Made by a program: the position numbers and the translations under genes
Assembly: GCA_024398635.1 (NCBI GenBank)
Contig: JAKSIV010000008.1
Coordinates: 1-64,000, forward strand
Direction: 5' to 3'
From: Bacteroidaceae bacterium
GTDB taxonomy: Bacteria > Bacteroidota > Bacteroidia > Bacteroidales > Bacteroidaceae
DNA: 64,000 nt
Shown here: piece after piece, positions 1 to 8,905 of the stretch
Numbering within the stretch: the first letter of the stretch is position 1
Layout: each line of letters opens with the position of its first letter
Notes under the pieces: generated by a model
What the model saw: the letters and a program-made list of their open reading frames with translations, nothing else
Database searches by the model: none
Told to the model about the DNA's origin: nothing

Positions 1-69
1 CCTGAACTGATGTATAAGATGTTTGATTGCATCACCGACTCCATGGACGGAGTCATAAAAGCCATATAG
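1..69 (+). CDS. 3' end of an unidentified protein
   Basis: An open frame from the first base encodes 22 residues (PELMYKMFDCITDSMDGVIK followed by AI) and stops with TAG at 67-69. It faces the methyltransferase gene and ends 8 bases from that gene's stop. The start and nearly all of the gene lie outside the window, so no function can be assigned. The peptide reads as plausible amphipathic coding sequence but is too short to be sure it is real. Confidence 0.35.
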   Translation, partial: PELMYKMFDCITDSMDGVIKAI

Positions 70-77
70 CACAACAA

Positions 78-1343
78 TTACCAGCCTAGTTCTTCTCTAT
101 TAGAAGAAATAAAGTCTTTCATTACTGCAGTAATTACTGGAACTGATACCGAGTTTCCAAATTGTTTATATGAATATTGATCAAGTGGATGGAGCTTGAA
201 TGTATCAGGGAAACCTTGTAATCTAGCACATTCACGCGGTGTAATATGACGTGCACGATTATTCTGTATGACGCCTAATCTATTTGAGTCTGATGTTGTC
301 AGAGTGATAGAGATGCTATCTGGATCCAAAAACTTAAAGACCTCAAATGACATATTGCCACATACAGGGTTGTATTTGCCATCTTGCTCTTTTAGGTAAT
401 GCTTCTCTATAAGACTATTCATTACTTCAAAGATGTCATTGTTCTTATAGAAAGTTCTTATTTGTTCCAAAGATAGTTTCTTTCCATCCTGATTATGACC
501 GAACTCTGGCTTACGTCTATTTTGAATTAGTAATGTCATGAAGTTTTTCTCAGCTTCAGAACAATAGCCTCGTAAACCTAAATCCCACGAATGAAGAGAT
601 TGACCACCACGATAGTCCATCATTCTATATCCATGAAGTTTTGATAGATCTCCACCTGTAGCTTTTCTTAAACGTTCCTGGAAATCTTCTGAGCAATAAT
701 ACTTCTCATCAACATTTGTTTCCAGAATGTCGCCCACTTTCTTACGCTTAATTGATTGATTGTCAAATAAACTTAGTTCGCTTTTGAAACGATGTGAATC
801 AGCAGCACCTAAGTCAGTCATCAATGTCATATTTGGTTTACCACCTAATATGCCAACAATATATAGTCTGACACGATTCTGAGGAACACCAAAGTTTGAA
901 CTATTTAGAAGCAAATCATATGTGCCATATCCAAGGCCTTTAAGCTTGCTAATAATAGTCTCAAATGTTCTACCACCGTCATGGGTATATAATCCCCTTA
1001 CATTCTCCAACAAGAATGCCTTGGGATGATATTTCTCAATTAATCTCTCTATTTCAAAGAATAATGTGCCCCTAGTATCTCCAAATCCCATCCTTTTGCC
1101 TGCATAAGAAAAAGGCTGGCATGGGAATCCTCCTAACAATAAATCAAATGGTTCTGACTCAGTAATTAGATGAATATCGCCACTGGGTTTTTCGTTGAAG
1201 TTCAGTTGATACGTTTTACAGGCGTTTTCATCAATCTCGCTAGAAAGTACACATTTGGAATCAATTCCAAACGACTTAAAAGCTTCTGTTACGCCTATAC
1301 GTATTCCACCTACTCCGGCAAACAAATCAATAAACTTAATCAT
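78..1343 (-). CDS. DNA (cytosine-5-)-methyltransferase of a type II R-M system
   Basis: A 421-residue C5 cytosine methyltransferase. It transfers a methyl group from S-adenosylmethionine to C5 of cytosine in a specific site and so protects host DNA from the partner nuclease. All diagnostic motifs are visible in order: motif I DLFAGVGG (residues 6-13), motif IV GGFPCQPFS with the catalytic cysteine, motif VI ENVRG, motif VIII QNRVRLYIVG, motif IX RECARLQGFPDTF and motif X QFGNSVSVP. A target-recognition region of about 170 residues lies between VIII and IX. The start overlaps the upstream nuclease stop by 4 bases (ATGA), so the two are translationally coupled. The target site cannot be read from sequence. 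Length and motif order are normal and nothing looks broken. Confidence 0.95.
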   Translation of the reverse strand: MIKFIDLFAGVGGIRIGVTEAFKSFGIDSKCVLSSEIDENACKTYQLNFNEKPSGDIHLITESEPFDLLLGGFPCQPFSYAGKRMGFGDTRGTLFFEIERLIEKYHPKAFLLENVRGLYTHDGGRTFETIISKLKGLGYGTYDLLLNSSNFGVPQNRVRLYIVGILGGKPNMTLMTDLGAADSHRFKSELSLFDNQSIKRKKVGDILETNVDEKYYCSEDFQERLRKATGGDLSKLHGYRMMDYRGGQSLHSWDLGLRGYCSEAEKNFMTLLIQNRRKPEFGHNQDGKKLSLEQIRTFYKNNDIFEVMNSLIEKHYLKEQDGKYNPVCGNMSFEVFKFLDPDSISITLTTSDSNRLGVIQNNRARHITPRECARLQGFPDTFKLHPLDQYSYKQFGNSVSVPVITAVMKDFISSNREELGW

Positions 1344-2392
1344 TTGAGTTTTTCACGAATAAAATCTACCAATACATCAAATTCCTCTGGAGTATAAGCA
1401 ACATTACAATGGCTGTTTTCGCAAAGTGTGCGTACTGCTGAACTTCTTGAGAAGTTACCTATACCATCTATTATGTAAGCAACATAACTCCTTCTGCCAA
1501 CGACCTGAAGGAATCTATTACGGGCTATTGTAGCTTTTCTTTCTATTACGCTGTTTGATGTCTCTTGAAATGAGACCTCTACACCGACGTAAGCTTTGTA
1601 TTTACTTGTGTCATCAACCTTATCAACTAATATGTCAAATGTAGCCCAGGTCTTACCATCATTTTCGCTTACATCAGGTAATTTTCCATTGCTTTGTAGA
1701 TGATAACCAGGGCCAAGTTTAGAAGATAGGTAATTGAGTGCGTAAACCTGAGCAACATTCCCAAGGTCATTTGCAACCTTTCCAGCTATTATTTTACTAA
1801 CGCGAATGTAATTCTTGCGAACATAATCTTCAATTTGCGAATCATCACCAAGATAATCACTGCAGTTGCATTTATAAAGCACTGCACGTGTCCTTGGACT
1901 CACAGAAGATGCTCCATATATGAGCACCATTATCAAATCTTTGCATATACTCTTGTCATATGCAGAAGACTTAAGATGCTCCAGAGTATCTATCTTCATT
2001 TTCTTATTATTTAAGGCCCCACGTACTGGTAAAGATTCAAATTGATACGATTGTTCTTTGCGTTTCAATTTATAGGTTAATGATCCTGCCGGGAATAAAT
2101 CTGAGAAAACTTTATTGATACGCTGTAACTGTTCTGCTCCCAGATCAGTTAGAAGCACCAAATGTTTTAAAAATAAATGATAGTCAAATGACGAAGCATT
2201 GAGTAACTCAAATATCTTTTCCGGATTATTCTTGTCTGCGAGTTTAAGAATAGATATGAATCTTTCCTGAGTATCTAAAAGATACTGAAGTATGCTCATT
2301 TTCTGGGCTTCTGCTCTCACCTCTATGGGCCACCAGTTGCAGGCCAAATCCTCCAAATCATTAATTGAACGCAAATATTTATCGTCACTCAT
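1340..2392 (-). CDS. Probable type II restriction endonuclease
   Basis: About 350 residues, immediately upstream of and overlapping the C5 methyltransferase, so by context the cognate restriction endonuclease. I do not recognise the specific family. The C-terminal third has a plausible nuclease fold signature: FDILVD, about 15 residues, then YVGVEVSFQETSNSVIERKA, compatible with a divergent PD-(D/E)xK core (D...ExS/Q). It is followed by RNRFLQVVGRRSYVAYIIDG, which resembles a terminal strand/helix. The start was set at ATG 2392 (MSDDKYLRS) because a perfect -7 box lies at 2413-2420, leaving a leader of roughly 15 bases; a longer upstream reading frame would begin before that promoter. No TRD-like or helicase regions, so a simple homodimeric enzyme is likely. 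Assignment rests on context as much as on motifs. Confidence 0.7.
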   Translation of the reverse strand: MSDDKYLRSINDLEDLACNWWPIEVRAEAQKMSILQYLLDTQERFISILKLADKNNPEKIFELLNASSFDYHLFLKHLVLLTDLGAEQLQRINKVFSDLFPAGSLTYKLKRKEQSYQFESLPVRGALNNKKMKIDTLEHLKSSAYDKSICKDLIMVLIYGASSVSPRTRAVLYKCNCSDYLGDDSQIEDYVRKNYIRVSKIIAGKVANDLGNVAQVYALNYLSSKLGPGYHLQSNGKLPDVSENDGKTWATFDILVDKVDDTSKYKAYVGVEVSFQETSNSVIERKATIARNRFLQVVGRRSYVAYIIDGIGNFSRSSAVRTLCENSHCNVAYTPEEFDVLVDFIREKLK

Positions 2393-2412
2393 AACCATTT
2401 GTCTTAGGAAGA

Positions 2413-2420
2413 CAAATATA
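2413..2420 (-). promoter_or_regulatory. -7 promoter box for the R-M operon
   Basis: On the minus strand this reads TATATTTG, a perfect match to the Bacteroidetes -7 consensus TAnnTTTG, about 20 bases before the endonuclease ATG at 2392. It fixes that start. No convincing -33 TTTG at the usual spacing. Confidence 0.65.
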
Positions 2421-2474
2421 CAACTTTTGAGAGATTCCACACCCAACAAGAATATGGATTTAAAAAGGTTATTT

Positions 2475-2482
2475 TATATTTG
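2475..2482 (+). promoter_or_regulatory. -7 promoter box for the HEPN protein gene
   Basis: TATATTTG, a perfect TAnnTTTG match, 24 bases before ATG 2507. Together with the box at 2413-2420 it makes a compact divergent promoter pair between the R-M operon and the HEPN gene, only 54 bases apart. Confidence 0.65.
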
Positions 2483-2506
2483 TATTAAAACCAGACTGAT
2501 AGCACT

Positions 2507-3766
2507 ATGATGACTAACAATAACAAAGCAAATGATTGTTTCGTCTTCAACGAACGCCACGCAATTGCATTTCAATTACAACTGTTCTACAAAGAAAAGG
2601 ACGAGAGAAGATCTATTACATTCAACGCAGTCATAAGGCTAGAGAATAACACTCCACTTCTTTACTTGGATTTAGATTCTCAAACAGATATCCCCCAAAG
2701 GGATGTCCATTATATTTTATCCACTGTTATCAAGAAAAGCGACTACAAAATTATCAATCCTAAGGTTAATGGATTGCCCATTAAACTAAAGATTGGAAAA
2801 GAACTATTTTTCACCCATTACTTCACAAAGCAAGGCAAAGAGTCTATGATAAAGAAGAATCTTTGTACAATGCAATTACAACATCTTAGTTACAAATATG
2901 ATGTACAGAACAATGATTACGAAAAAACTTATCGTTTATCATCAATATCATCGTCCCTGCTTATACCATATCTTACAGAGTTTGTTGAAGATAATGGAGT
3001 ATGTGTAGGGGCTCAAGCAGTAAAAGGTTCTTTTCGTTGTTTTAATAAACAAATCTCGTTCTCAAGAGACGACAAGTATGCGTATATTCAAACAGAAGAA
3101 AACATATCCGATATATTGCTTGTCTTGTCACTATTTTTTTGCAATCATATTGAATATGACATGGCTTTCACTCCTCAAAAAGACGGTCATTGTAATGTAG
3201 AGGTACGAGAACCAGAATACAAGGCATTAGGAACTAAGGATAACGAAATTTTACATTATCTGTTTTGTGAGAAAGTTTGCTTTACTTATTTCTGGGACTT
3301 CCTATATATATCAAATACCCATGCCTCATTTCCAAAGGACACGACTACAATCAAAAAATACATTGATAACTATGTAAGAGCAGAATATCTTGATGGAATA
3401 ACAAAATTGCTATTGTATAATACGATATTAGAAAAACTGGCTGGAGTAAATATTGGAAATGACACATATGATGTAATAAGTAAGTACCTTGAGAATAACC
3501 ACATTAATGTGAATAAACTAAATGATGGAATTGAGACAAGGAATATTAAAGACAATGACGATAAAACAATAGGAAATTTTGTTCAGCTGAGAAACTTCTT
3601 TGTTCATCATTTAGGATCCGAGGAAGCAACACAATTCTTAAAGGATAGTGATATCCTATTTTACCTTAAACAGGCCATAACAATATTGTTATTAAAACAA
3701 TTAGGATTTACTGATTTAGAGTTTGATAAGGGGGTTCATAATATCTCTGTTTTGATAGTACTGTAA
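2507..3766 (+). CDS. Large HEPN-motif protein, candidate defence RNase
   Basis: A 419-residue protein of unknown family. Near the C-terminus (about residues 360-370) it carries VQLRNFFVHHLG, which matches the HEPN nuclease motif R-N-x3-H (Rx4-6H), within a helix-rich region. The N-terminal 220 residues are mixed beta (YLDLDSQTDIPQ, LIPYLTEFVEDNG). This layout resembles ApeA-like and other large HEPN proteins, where an N-terminal sensor or binding domain is joined to a C-terminal HEPN domain. HEPN proteins of this type usually cut RNA, often in anti-phage abortive responses. It is transcribed divergently from the R-M operon from its own promoter and followed by a strong terminator at 3839-3877, so it is a single-gene unit. 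Function is inferred from one motif and from context. Confidence 0.55.
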   Translation: MMTNNNKANDCFVFNERHAIAFQLQLFYKEKDERRSITFNAVIRLENNTPLLYLDLDSQTDIPQRDVHYILSTVIKKSDYKIINPKVNGLPIKLKIGKELFFTHYFTKQGKESMIKKNLCTMQLQHLSYKYDVQNNDYEKTYRLSSISSSLLIPYLTEFVEDNGVCVGAQAVKGSFRCFNKQISFSRDDKYAYIQTEENISDILLVLSLFFCNHIEYDMAFTPQKDGHCNVEVREPEYKALGTKDNEILHYLFCEKVCFTYFWDFLYISNTHASFPKDTTTIKKYIDNYVRAEYLDGITKLLLYNTILEKLAGVNIGNDTYDVISKYLENNHINVNKLNDGIETRNIKDNDDKTIGNFVQLRNFFVHHLGSEEATQFLKDSDILFYLKQAITILLLKQLGFTDLEFDKGVHNISVLIVL

Positions 3767-3838
3767 AAGAGTTCGATTACAGAAACTATGCGCTTGAAAA
3801 GTGTAAAGACATATTCTAAGTTTTAATGTATATACTAA

Positions 3839-3877
3839 TCCCCGCTACCAAGAGCAGACGGTAGCGGGGATTTTTTT
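3839..3877 (+). terminator. Strong intrinsic terminator after the HEPN gene
   Basis: Perfect 11-bp stem TCCCCGCTACC / GGTAGCGGGGA around a 10-base loop, followed by seven T. It ends 72 bases after the HEPN stop. It abuts the stop of the convergent small gene at 3881 and may serve both. Confidence 0.9.
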
Positions 3878-3880
3878 GAT

Positions 3881-4138
3881 TCAGTCTATTAGGATGAAAC
3901 GTTTTCCGGTCTCATCCAAGCGGACATGATGATTGAAATCTGTGCTACGGCCGTCACTCACGGCCGATATGTCAATGCCCCTGTTCAGAAACTCATTGAT
4001 GAGTGCCGCTATAAAGCTGGCACGCATTGAAGTCCAGCCGGTAATGCCGGCTTCTTTGTTAAACGACTCTACTAAACTCTGATTTGATGCTGCAGCGAAA
4101 CGTGCAGCATACTCCTGAAAGAACTTGTTTTTGCTCAT
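3881..4138 (-). CDS. Small conserved-looking hypothetical protein
   Basis: 85 residues, no signal peptide or membrane segment. Helical N-terminus (FFQEYAARFAAASNQSLVES) and a beta-rich end (NHHVRLDETGKRFILID). I do not recognise the family. It has its own perfect -7 box (minus strand, 4261-4268) and an unusually long leader of about 115 bases that can fold. Its stop lies 4 bases from the bidirectional terminator. The long leader suggests post-transcriptional control, but that is inference. Confidence 0.55.
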   Translation of the reverse strand: MSKNKFFQEYAARFAAASNQSLVESFNKEAGITGWTSMRASFIAALINEFLNRGIDISAVSDGRSTDFNHHVRLDETGKRFILID

Positions 4139-4268
4139 AATTAGGATCTTGTTTTGAAGTTATACATTAAACCTCCGCATCGTACCTTGACCACCGTGGC
4201 ATCCTATCTGCTCGGTTGGTGCGGTGGGCCCTTGTGGGCTCCCTACTCTTGATGCTGTGACAAAGTTA
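4139..4268 (-). promoter_or_regulatory. Promoter and folded leader of the 85-residue protein gene
   Basis: On the minus strand TAACTTTG (plus positions 4261-4268) is a perfect -7 box. The transcript would start near 4255 and run about 115 bases before the ATG at 4138. The leader contains the self-complementary segment GGGAGCCC-ACAA-GGGCCC and a GCATC...GATGC pair that could close a stem around it. No known riboswitch class recognised. Confidence 0.4.
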
Positions 4269-4292
4269 TATAAAAACTACAATAACCTATAT

Positions 4293-4517
4293 TTAGCCAA
4301 TACAGCTTTTTATGCCTGCAACAATGAAGAATATGAAGAATATAAATAAGGCAGGAATAACCAGCCAATCATGCCCTTTATCTTCTGCCTTTTCACTACA
4401 TATGTAAAAGATGAAAACCACTACCGAATAATGAGTCAGTTCACTTAGAATGACCCCATTATAACCGTTATTGACCGCTTGCTCACGTATTTTTTCTCGG
4501 TTTCCAAGTGTGCCCAT
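4293..4517 (-). CDS. Small membrane protein, tentative
   Basis: 74 residues starting at ATG 4517, overlapping the last 73 bases of the upstream FISUMP gene in another frame. Two hydrophobic stretches are visible: YSVVVFIFYIC (about residues 29-39) and WLVIPALFIFFIFFIVAGIK (about residues 51-70), with a charged linker between. The overlap is long and there is no promoter of its own, so it would depend on translational coupling. It could instead be the frameshifted end of something larger. Confidence 0.35.
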   Translation of the reverse strand: MGTLGNREKIREQAVNNGYNGVILSELTHYSVVVFIFYICSEKAEDKGHDWLVIPALFIFFIFFIVAGIKSCIG

Positions 4518-5347
4518 GTTTTTCCGCTTCCACCATTATCCCTGTCATTTACAGAAACAAATGACATAGGTCTATGACCGTATAGTGGATATTTCAGCTG
4601 GAATTGATCCGGTTTGTTTTCCATCGTAAAGAAACCCACATCATCATAAGAGACATTTTGTGATTTGTTATACGCCGAATCATCCCATACAGGACGGACG
4701 GGCATTCCAAGGAAACGTGGTGCATAGCCTTGCATGATATCTTTAGGAGGAAAGACAGAGCATTTGGCAAGTGTTGAACCCCTATTATACATATCTGCGC
4801 GATATTCCAGGTCAGATGACCAATATTCTCCTACTATGCCCACTTCTGTCAATTCATTCAGGCTATATCCTCCGGCAAAAGGAATGAATATAGAGTTATT
4901 GTTTACTTTACTGTATGCCCTTAAGCCCTTAACTCCATTCAGTTCTTCAAGGACAAAACGGCAGCCTTCTCTGAGTTCTGCAAGTTCATCATTGGTGGGC
5001 ATACGCCAGTTTCCGCCCCAATTAGCATGTGCGGCATCATCAACCAAATCCAAGGTTGTCTTCCTGTCCCTTTCTCCCTGGCGTTTTCTGTACGCATATT
5101 TTGAGAACTTCTTGCCTTTACCGTCTGTACAGTATCTGTACGTGGACCAGGAATATTCACTTTTGGGTGCAATCTCTCCCCAAGCAAAATAGTATCCAGA
5201 CTCTTCTGGGGCCTCCGCACCGACATTACAGGTGGCCCACTTGACACTGAGGCCTAAATCCATATACTCAAAACCGTCATCTGTGGCTTGTGCTGAAACA
5301 GATAGAATATTTCCACAACAAAAAGCAGCAAATAGTAGTTTTCTCAT
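4445..5347 (-). CDS. Secreted FISUMP-domain protein
   Basis: About 300 residues. MRKLLFAAFCCGNILSVSAQ is a signal peptide. The mature protein has the Fibrobacter succinogenes major paralogous (FISUMP) pattern: YMDLGLSVKWATCNVGA near the N-terminus, FAWGEIAPKSEYSW, then ANWGGNWRMPTNDELAEL, and a terminal GMPVRPVW. These domains occur in surface or secreted Bacteroidetes proteins and have no established catalytic role. The start is ATG 5347, since the two upstream codons begin with TTG. It lies 27 bases downstream of the giant M56 gene on the same strand, so it probably belongs to the BlaI-M56 transcript. A paralogue lies at 15463-16209. The C-terminal about 50 residues after the FISUMP end are not recognised. 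Confidence 0.8.
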   Translation of the reverse strand: MRKLLFAAFCCGNILSVSAQATDDGFEYMDLGLSVKWATCNVGAEAPEESGYYFAWGEIAPKSEYSWSTYRYCTDGKGKKFSKYAYRKRQGERDRKTTLDLVDDAAHANWGGNWRMPTNDELAELREGCRFVLEELNGVKGLRAYSKVNNNSIFIPFAGGYSLNELTEVGIVGEYWSSDLEYRADMYNRGSTLAKCSVFPPKDIMQGYAPRFLGMPVRPVWDDSAYNKSQNVSYDDVGFFTMENKPDQFQLKYPLYGHRPMSFVSVNDRDNGGSGKTWAHLETEKKYVSKRSITVIMGSF

Positions 5348-5373
5348 AAACAATCGATTCTTAAATAATACAA

Positions 5374-8300
5374 TTAACGTGGGGAGCCTCCCATGCTCAT
5401 TCCTGATGAAGCGCCCATACCTGCACCTGCCGGTTGATTAATCTCCCAGATGACGGCTTTCTTACCGTATGCGTACCAGTTGCCTTCTTCATCAACTGAG
5501 ATGTTGGGATTGTTCTTGAGATACTCATATGGGTCTGTGGGCGCTGAAACGCCACCCATGCTTCCTAAAGGAAGACTCAAATCAATCCTGCGGGTCTCGG
5601 GTTCTGCAATATAAATAAATCTCTTATTGTAGATTATGATATATGCCTGAGCCTTGATGAGTTTATCAAGATCCTGTTCTTTGATAGAAAGCTTCCGCAA
5701 AAACTCCGCCCTTTGATCCATAGTGAAGCTCAAAGGTGAATCACCGCCAAACAGGTTCTTGTCATTGATGTTTGACAGTAACATCTTGAGATTACGGTAA
5801 TTAGTGAAATAGTTAATAAAGAAATCATTGTCACGTTCCAACATGTCTGATAGTGTGGCACGAAGGTTTGCTATCTCAAGATTCTGCAGATTCATGAACC
5901 TGAGCGGCTCGTGACAGATGGTACCGGCAAGTGTGACACCGTCATAGTTGAATGCATCTTTGGACAGAGGCGGGAAGATTATCTGGAATGGTGTATCCAT
6001 ATAATCACCGTTACGGTCAAAATCCTTATCGGTAGGTACGCCGTCATAACGGATGGGCTTGACTTGAGTACCGTCATGCAAAGTGAGCACAAAATCACTG
6101 CCTACATAGCCCATAAATGAGCGGGGTTCACGTATCATCATATTGAGATAGATTGTTGTCTCATTGTCAGACAGGTCTATTCTCTCTATTCTCACTTCAT
6201 CTTTCTGTTGCTCATTGACGTGTGTAGTTTTGAGAAAAGCACCACTCATTACACGTACAGTCCTGATGTTGTCATAATAGGAAAGATCATCTGACACCTG
6301 CAGGCCTTTGATTACAGTGGCGTTCACGTCCTTGTTATAGAGATCAACCACTTTTACATCATCTGGAATGGGCTCAAAGTGCATGCTCTGCACGTAGAGT
6401 CCGTCATCGGGGCTCCAGAACCAGGCTTTCTCAAAGCCTGCCAGACCTTCATACGCGATCTGTTTGTAACGCTTGTCTGCAGCAACCAGTTCCATTGAGT
6501 TGAATCCGGTTATCCACAAGTCCGATCCCTGATGTGCCTGATATATCACAATCACTTCATCGGGTTTCTTTACAATATAGCTTATATTGAAGTCCTGGGT
6601 GTTGGAGTTATAGAATGTCTTGGGATTGGGTATTGTTGTTCCTTGATTCACATATCCCCAACCAACTGCTGTTTCTCTCTTGAATATTACAGAACGAGCT
6701 TTCTCGCCCGGATAATCCTTAGACCATTCACTGCCTTGGGGGATGAGAACTATGCTACGCGTTCCTTGCAGCATCTGATTGATTCCACCTGCTCCGCCAT
6801 TTCCGCCATAGGCGTTTCCGGATATCATTGATACCTGGTTGATGCCACGTTGCCATGCAGCCTGTGCCATCTCCTCGGCATCCGTGTATGGCATATCCAC
6901 GGGATAGATTCCTACGCCGTGACCGTCAAACATGCCAATCCACTTCTTCATCAGCTCCATATCACCGGTAATGGAGAGGTCTTTGATGGGGGACTCATAT
7001 TTTTCTCCGTTGCCGAATGTGATGCCACCAATCACCTTGCCGTTTGCATCAGTGAACTGATATGATCCGGATTCACGTATCCTGCGGTTCTCGGCCAGCG
7101 AATGGGTATTGAGTTCAAAACGGTACTGGCCGTTACCTTCATCATAGATGCGGGCGCAACGGTACTCCGGCATATAGATTTGGTCTAGCATCTCATCATT
7201 GTTGGCCACAGATACCTTGATGCCGAGGTCACTGACCTGCTCGGCAAGGGGCTGGGCATCGGCAAGTCCGGCTATATCATACATATAGCGCAAGGTGATG
7301 CGTGATATCCCGTTTTTCTTGTTTTGTTTCTTAAGGTAGGCGGGCACAGCGTCCAGTTTCATGTCAACTGGCTGGGCATTGTCAAGCTTGACCTTGGCAT
7401 TGCCGTTATCAAACACCCAGACTATATGTTTCTGGAACTGTCCGGGAGTGGGATTGTTTTTCTTGGCATAGGCCTTGGTTGCGGTGGCAAACAGGAAGAG
7501 GCACATTATTACGGGGATGAACAGGGCTCTGAGCCGGTTCCATCCGTTTGATTGTAATTTGTCCATCATATCTATTCTCTTTTTAAGATTTGACTGTTTT
7601 AGCCAGTTGGTCATTACCATACCACGGCTGGATGCTACTGCATCTACCAGCATCAGTTTATATTCAGTGTCATCGGCTCCGCTCTCTATAACGGCCTGAT
7701 CTGCCTCATACTCATGAATAAGCTCAAACTCCTTATGCAGCAGGATGATGACGGGATTGAACCACTGGAGCGCGGTCATGACATCGGCCATAAGCAGGTC
7801 TAGTGAATGCCAACGGCTGGCGTGCAGGTTCTCATGTTTCCATATCAGGGCGTTCTCATGCTCAAGCCAGTCACGAGGCATGACTATGAAACGCATCCAG
7901 TTAAGTGGCTGGGGTATCTGGTCTGACTCTATTACATCACACCCTTCAACGCGGTTGGCGTAGCGGCCGGTCTTGATGATACGGGCCATGGATGAGACGG
8001 AGATTATTTTCCTTACTATGACCCACAGGAATCCTATCCAGTAAATCACAAACAGAGCTAAGACCAGAAAATCTTCAATGCTGCGTCTTGCAGGCTGCGG
8101 ATTAGAGACTACAGCGGGCGTAGCAGTGTTTGTGGTCTGTTGAGAGACAAGTTCATCTGCCGGAGTCTGGGACGACCAGTTTTCGCCTGACGGGATTGAC
8201 GGCTGGATGGCATTATCATTACCGATAGATTGGGATTCTATGCTTTCAATCCGGGTGGCCGGTAATGGCTTATCAACATATCTGGTAATATGGAAGAAAG

Positions 8301-8448
8301 GCAAGACAAAGGATATAAGCGCAATGGTTATGAGTACTATACGGTTGAAACGGTGAAATGTTTCACGACCCAACAGCAACCTGTACCCTAAGTAGAATAC
8401 TGCCAGAAGGACAGCTACCTTAACCTGATATAACAAGAATGCCTCCAT
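5374..8448 (-). CDS. Giant BlaR1-like M56 membrane metallopeptidase
   Basis: 1024 residues. The N-terminal about 330 residues form an M56 sensor/peptidase: two hydrophobic helices at about 1-25 and 34-52, a long linker, a third helix near 130-150, then the zinc site HENLH (HExxH) followed by ALQWFNP and HEYEADQAVIES with the third ligand region. A further helix (LRALFIPVIMCLFLFATATKAYA) precedes about 690 extracytoplasmic residues of unknown family. That tail is partly shared with the M56 protein at 60559-63267 (GSDFVLTLHDGTQVK, DKDFDRNGDYM, GTICHE). M56 proteins of this type sense a signal outside the membrane and inactivate the BlaI repressor by proteolysis. The blaI-like gene ends 5 bases upstream, so they are an operon. 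BlaR1 itself is about 600 residues, so this tail is unusually long. It ends in a G/M-rich stretch. Confidence 0.85.
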   Translation of the reverse strand: MEAFLLYQVKVAVLLAVFYLGYRLLLGRETFHRFNRIVLITIALISFVLPFFHITRYVDKPLPATRIESIESQSIGNDNAIQPSIPSGENWSSQTPADELVSQQTTNTATPAVVSNPQPARRSIEDFLVLALFVIYWIGFLWVIVRKIISVSSMARIIKTGRYANRVEGCDVIESDQIPQPLNWMRFIVMPRDWLEHENALIWKHENLHASRWHSLDLLMADVMTALQWFNPVIILLHKEFELIHEYEADQAVIESGADDTEYKLMLVDAVASSRGMVMTNWLKQSNLKKRIDMMDKLQSNGWNRLRALFIPVIMCLFLFATATKAYAKKNNPTPGQFQKHIVWVFDNGNAKVKLDNAQPVDMKLDAVPAYLKKQNKKNGISRITLRYMYDIAGLADAQPLAEQVSDLGIKVSVANNDEMLDQIYMPEYRCARIYDEGNGQYRFELNTHSLAENRRIRESGSYQFTDANGKVIGGITFGNGEKYESPIKDLSITGDMELMKKWIGMFDGHGVGIYPVDMPYTDAEEMAQAAWQRGINQVSMISGNAYGGNGGAGGINQMLQGTRSIVLIPQGSEWSKDYPGEKARSVIFKRETAVGWGYVNQGTTIPNPKTFYNSNTQDFNISYIVKKPDEVIVIYQAHQGSDLWITGFNSMELVAADKRYKQIAYEGLAGFEKAWFWSPDDGLYVQSMHFEPIPDDVKVVDLYNKDVNATVIKGLQVSDDLSYYDNIRTVRVMSGAFLKTTHVNEQQKDEVRIERIDLSDNETTIYLNMMIREPRSFMGYVGSDFVLTLHDGTQVKPIRYDGVPTDKDFDRNGDYMDTPFQIIFPPLSKDAFNYDGVTLAGTICHEPLRFMNLQNLEIANLRATLSDMLERDNDFFINYFTNYRNLKMLLSNINDKNLFGGDSPLSFTMDQRAEFLRKLSIKEQDLDKLIKAQAYIIIYNKRFIYIAEPETRRIDLSLPLGSMGGVSAPTDPYEYLKNNPNISVDEEGNWYAYGKKAVIWEINQPAGAGMGASSGMSMGGSPR

Positions 8449-8453
8449 ATAGA

Positions 8454-8813
8454 TTATTTCTTCTGTTTGATACGTTTTACAAGCTCCTCCAATTCCTCTA
8501 CAGTGATTTTGTCATCTTTGACAAGCGCAGATACCGCATCTATGTATGAATTCTCATAATATTGGGATATGACACTGCCGATGGATGAGTTCCTGTACTC
8601 ATCACGGCCGATGATGGCGTGGTAGCGATAACCTTTACCTTCTTTCTCATGATCAAGGAAACCATAGGATTCAAGCAAACGGACCTGAGTGGAGATGGTG
8701 TTCATGTGAGGACGCGGATAGGGAAACTGCTTGCGTATTTCACTTACGGTTATGGCTCCGTTCTGCCAGAACAGTTCCATGATTTCTTCTTCCTTTTTAC
8801 TTAGTCTTTTCAT
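8454..8813 (-). CDS. BlaI/MecI/CopY-family transcriptional repressor
   Basis: 119 residues, the normal length for the family. The N-terminal winged helix is clear: LSKKEEEIMELFWQNGAITV, then SEIRKQFPYPRPHMNTIST as recognition helix region, then VRLLESYGFLDHEKEGK as wing. The C-terminal helices (IDAVSALVKDDKITVEELEE) match the dimerisation part cut by the partner protease. It is the first gene of the BlaI-M56-FISUMP unit. A 19-bp palindrome (8864-8882) touches its own -7 box and lies in front of the divergent gene at 8936, so it probably represses both directions. A paralogue lies at 63309-63674. Confidence 0.92.
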   Translation of the reverse strand: MKRLSKKEEEIMELFWQNGAITVSEIRKQFPYPRPHMNTISTQVRLLESYGFLDHEKEGKGYRYHAIIGRDEYRNSSIGSVISQYYENSYIDAVSALVKDDKITVEELEELVKRIKQKK

Positions 8814-8855
8814 ATATCCTTTTATATCTTAGTCCTTAAACGACTGAAATCACGG

Positions 8856-8863
8856 CAAATATA
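8856..8863 (-). promoter_or_regulatory. -7 box of the blaI-like operon
   Basis: Minus strand reads TATATTTG, a perfect TAnnTTTG match, directly adjacent to the palindrome at 8864-8882. A repressor bound there would cover the -33 region of this promoter. Confidence 0.65.
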
Positions 8864-8882
8864 CAACTATTTGGAATAGTTG
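8864..8882. promoter_or_regulatory. Probable BlaI operator palindrome
   Basis: CAACTAT-TTGGA-ATAGTTG, a perfect 7-bp inverted repeat around a 5-base centre. It is placed between the minus-strand blaI -7 box (8856-8863) and the plus-strand -7 box (8906-8913). BlaI-family repressors bind such dyads at their own promoters. The assignment is inference from position and symmetry. Confidence 0.6.
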
Positions 8883-8905
8883 AATAATATTTTTATGTTT
8901 TTTAT

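Noticed and set aside
5374..8813. Beta-lactam resistance operon (blaI-blaR1)
   Set aside because: No beta-lactamase gene, and the sensor's extracytoplasmic tail lacks penicillin-binding SxxK/SxN/KTG motifs; only the M56/BlaI mechanism is shared.
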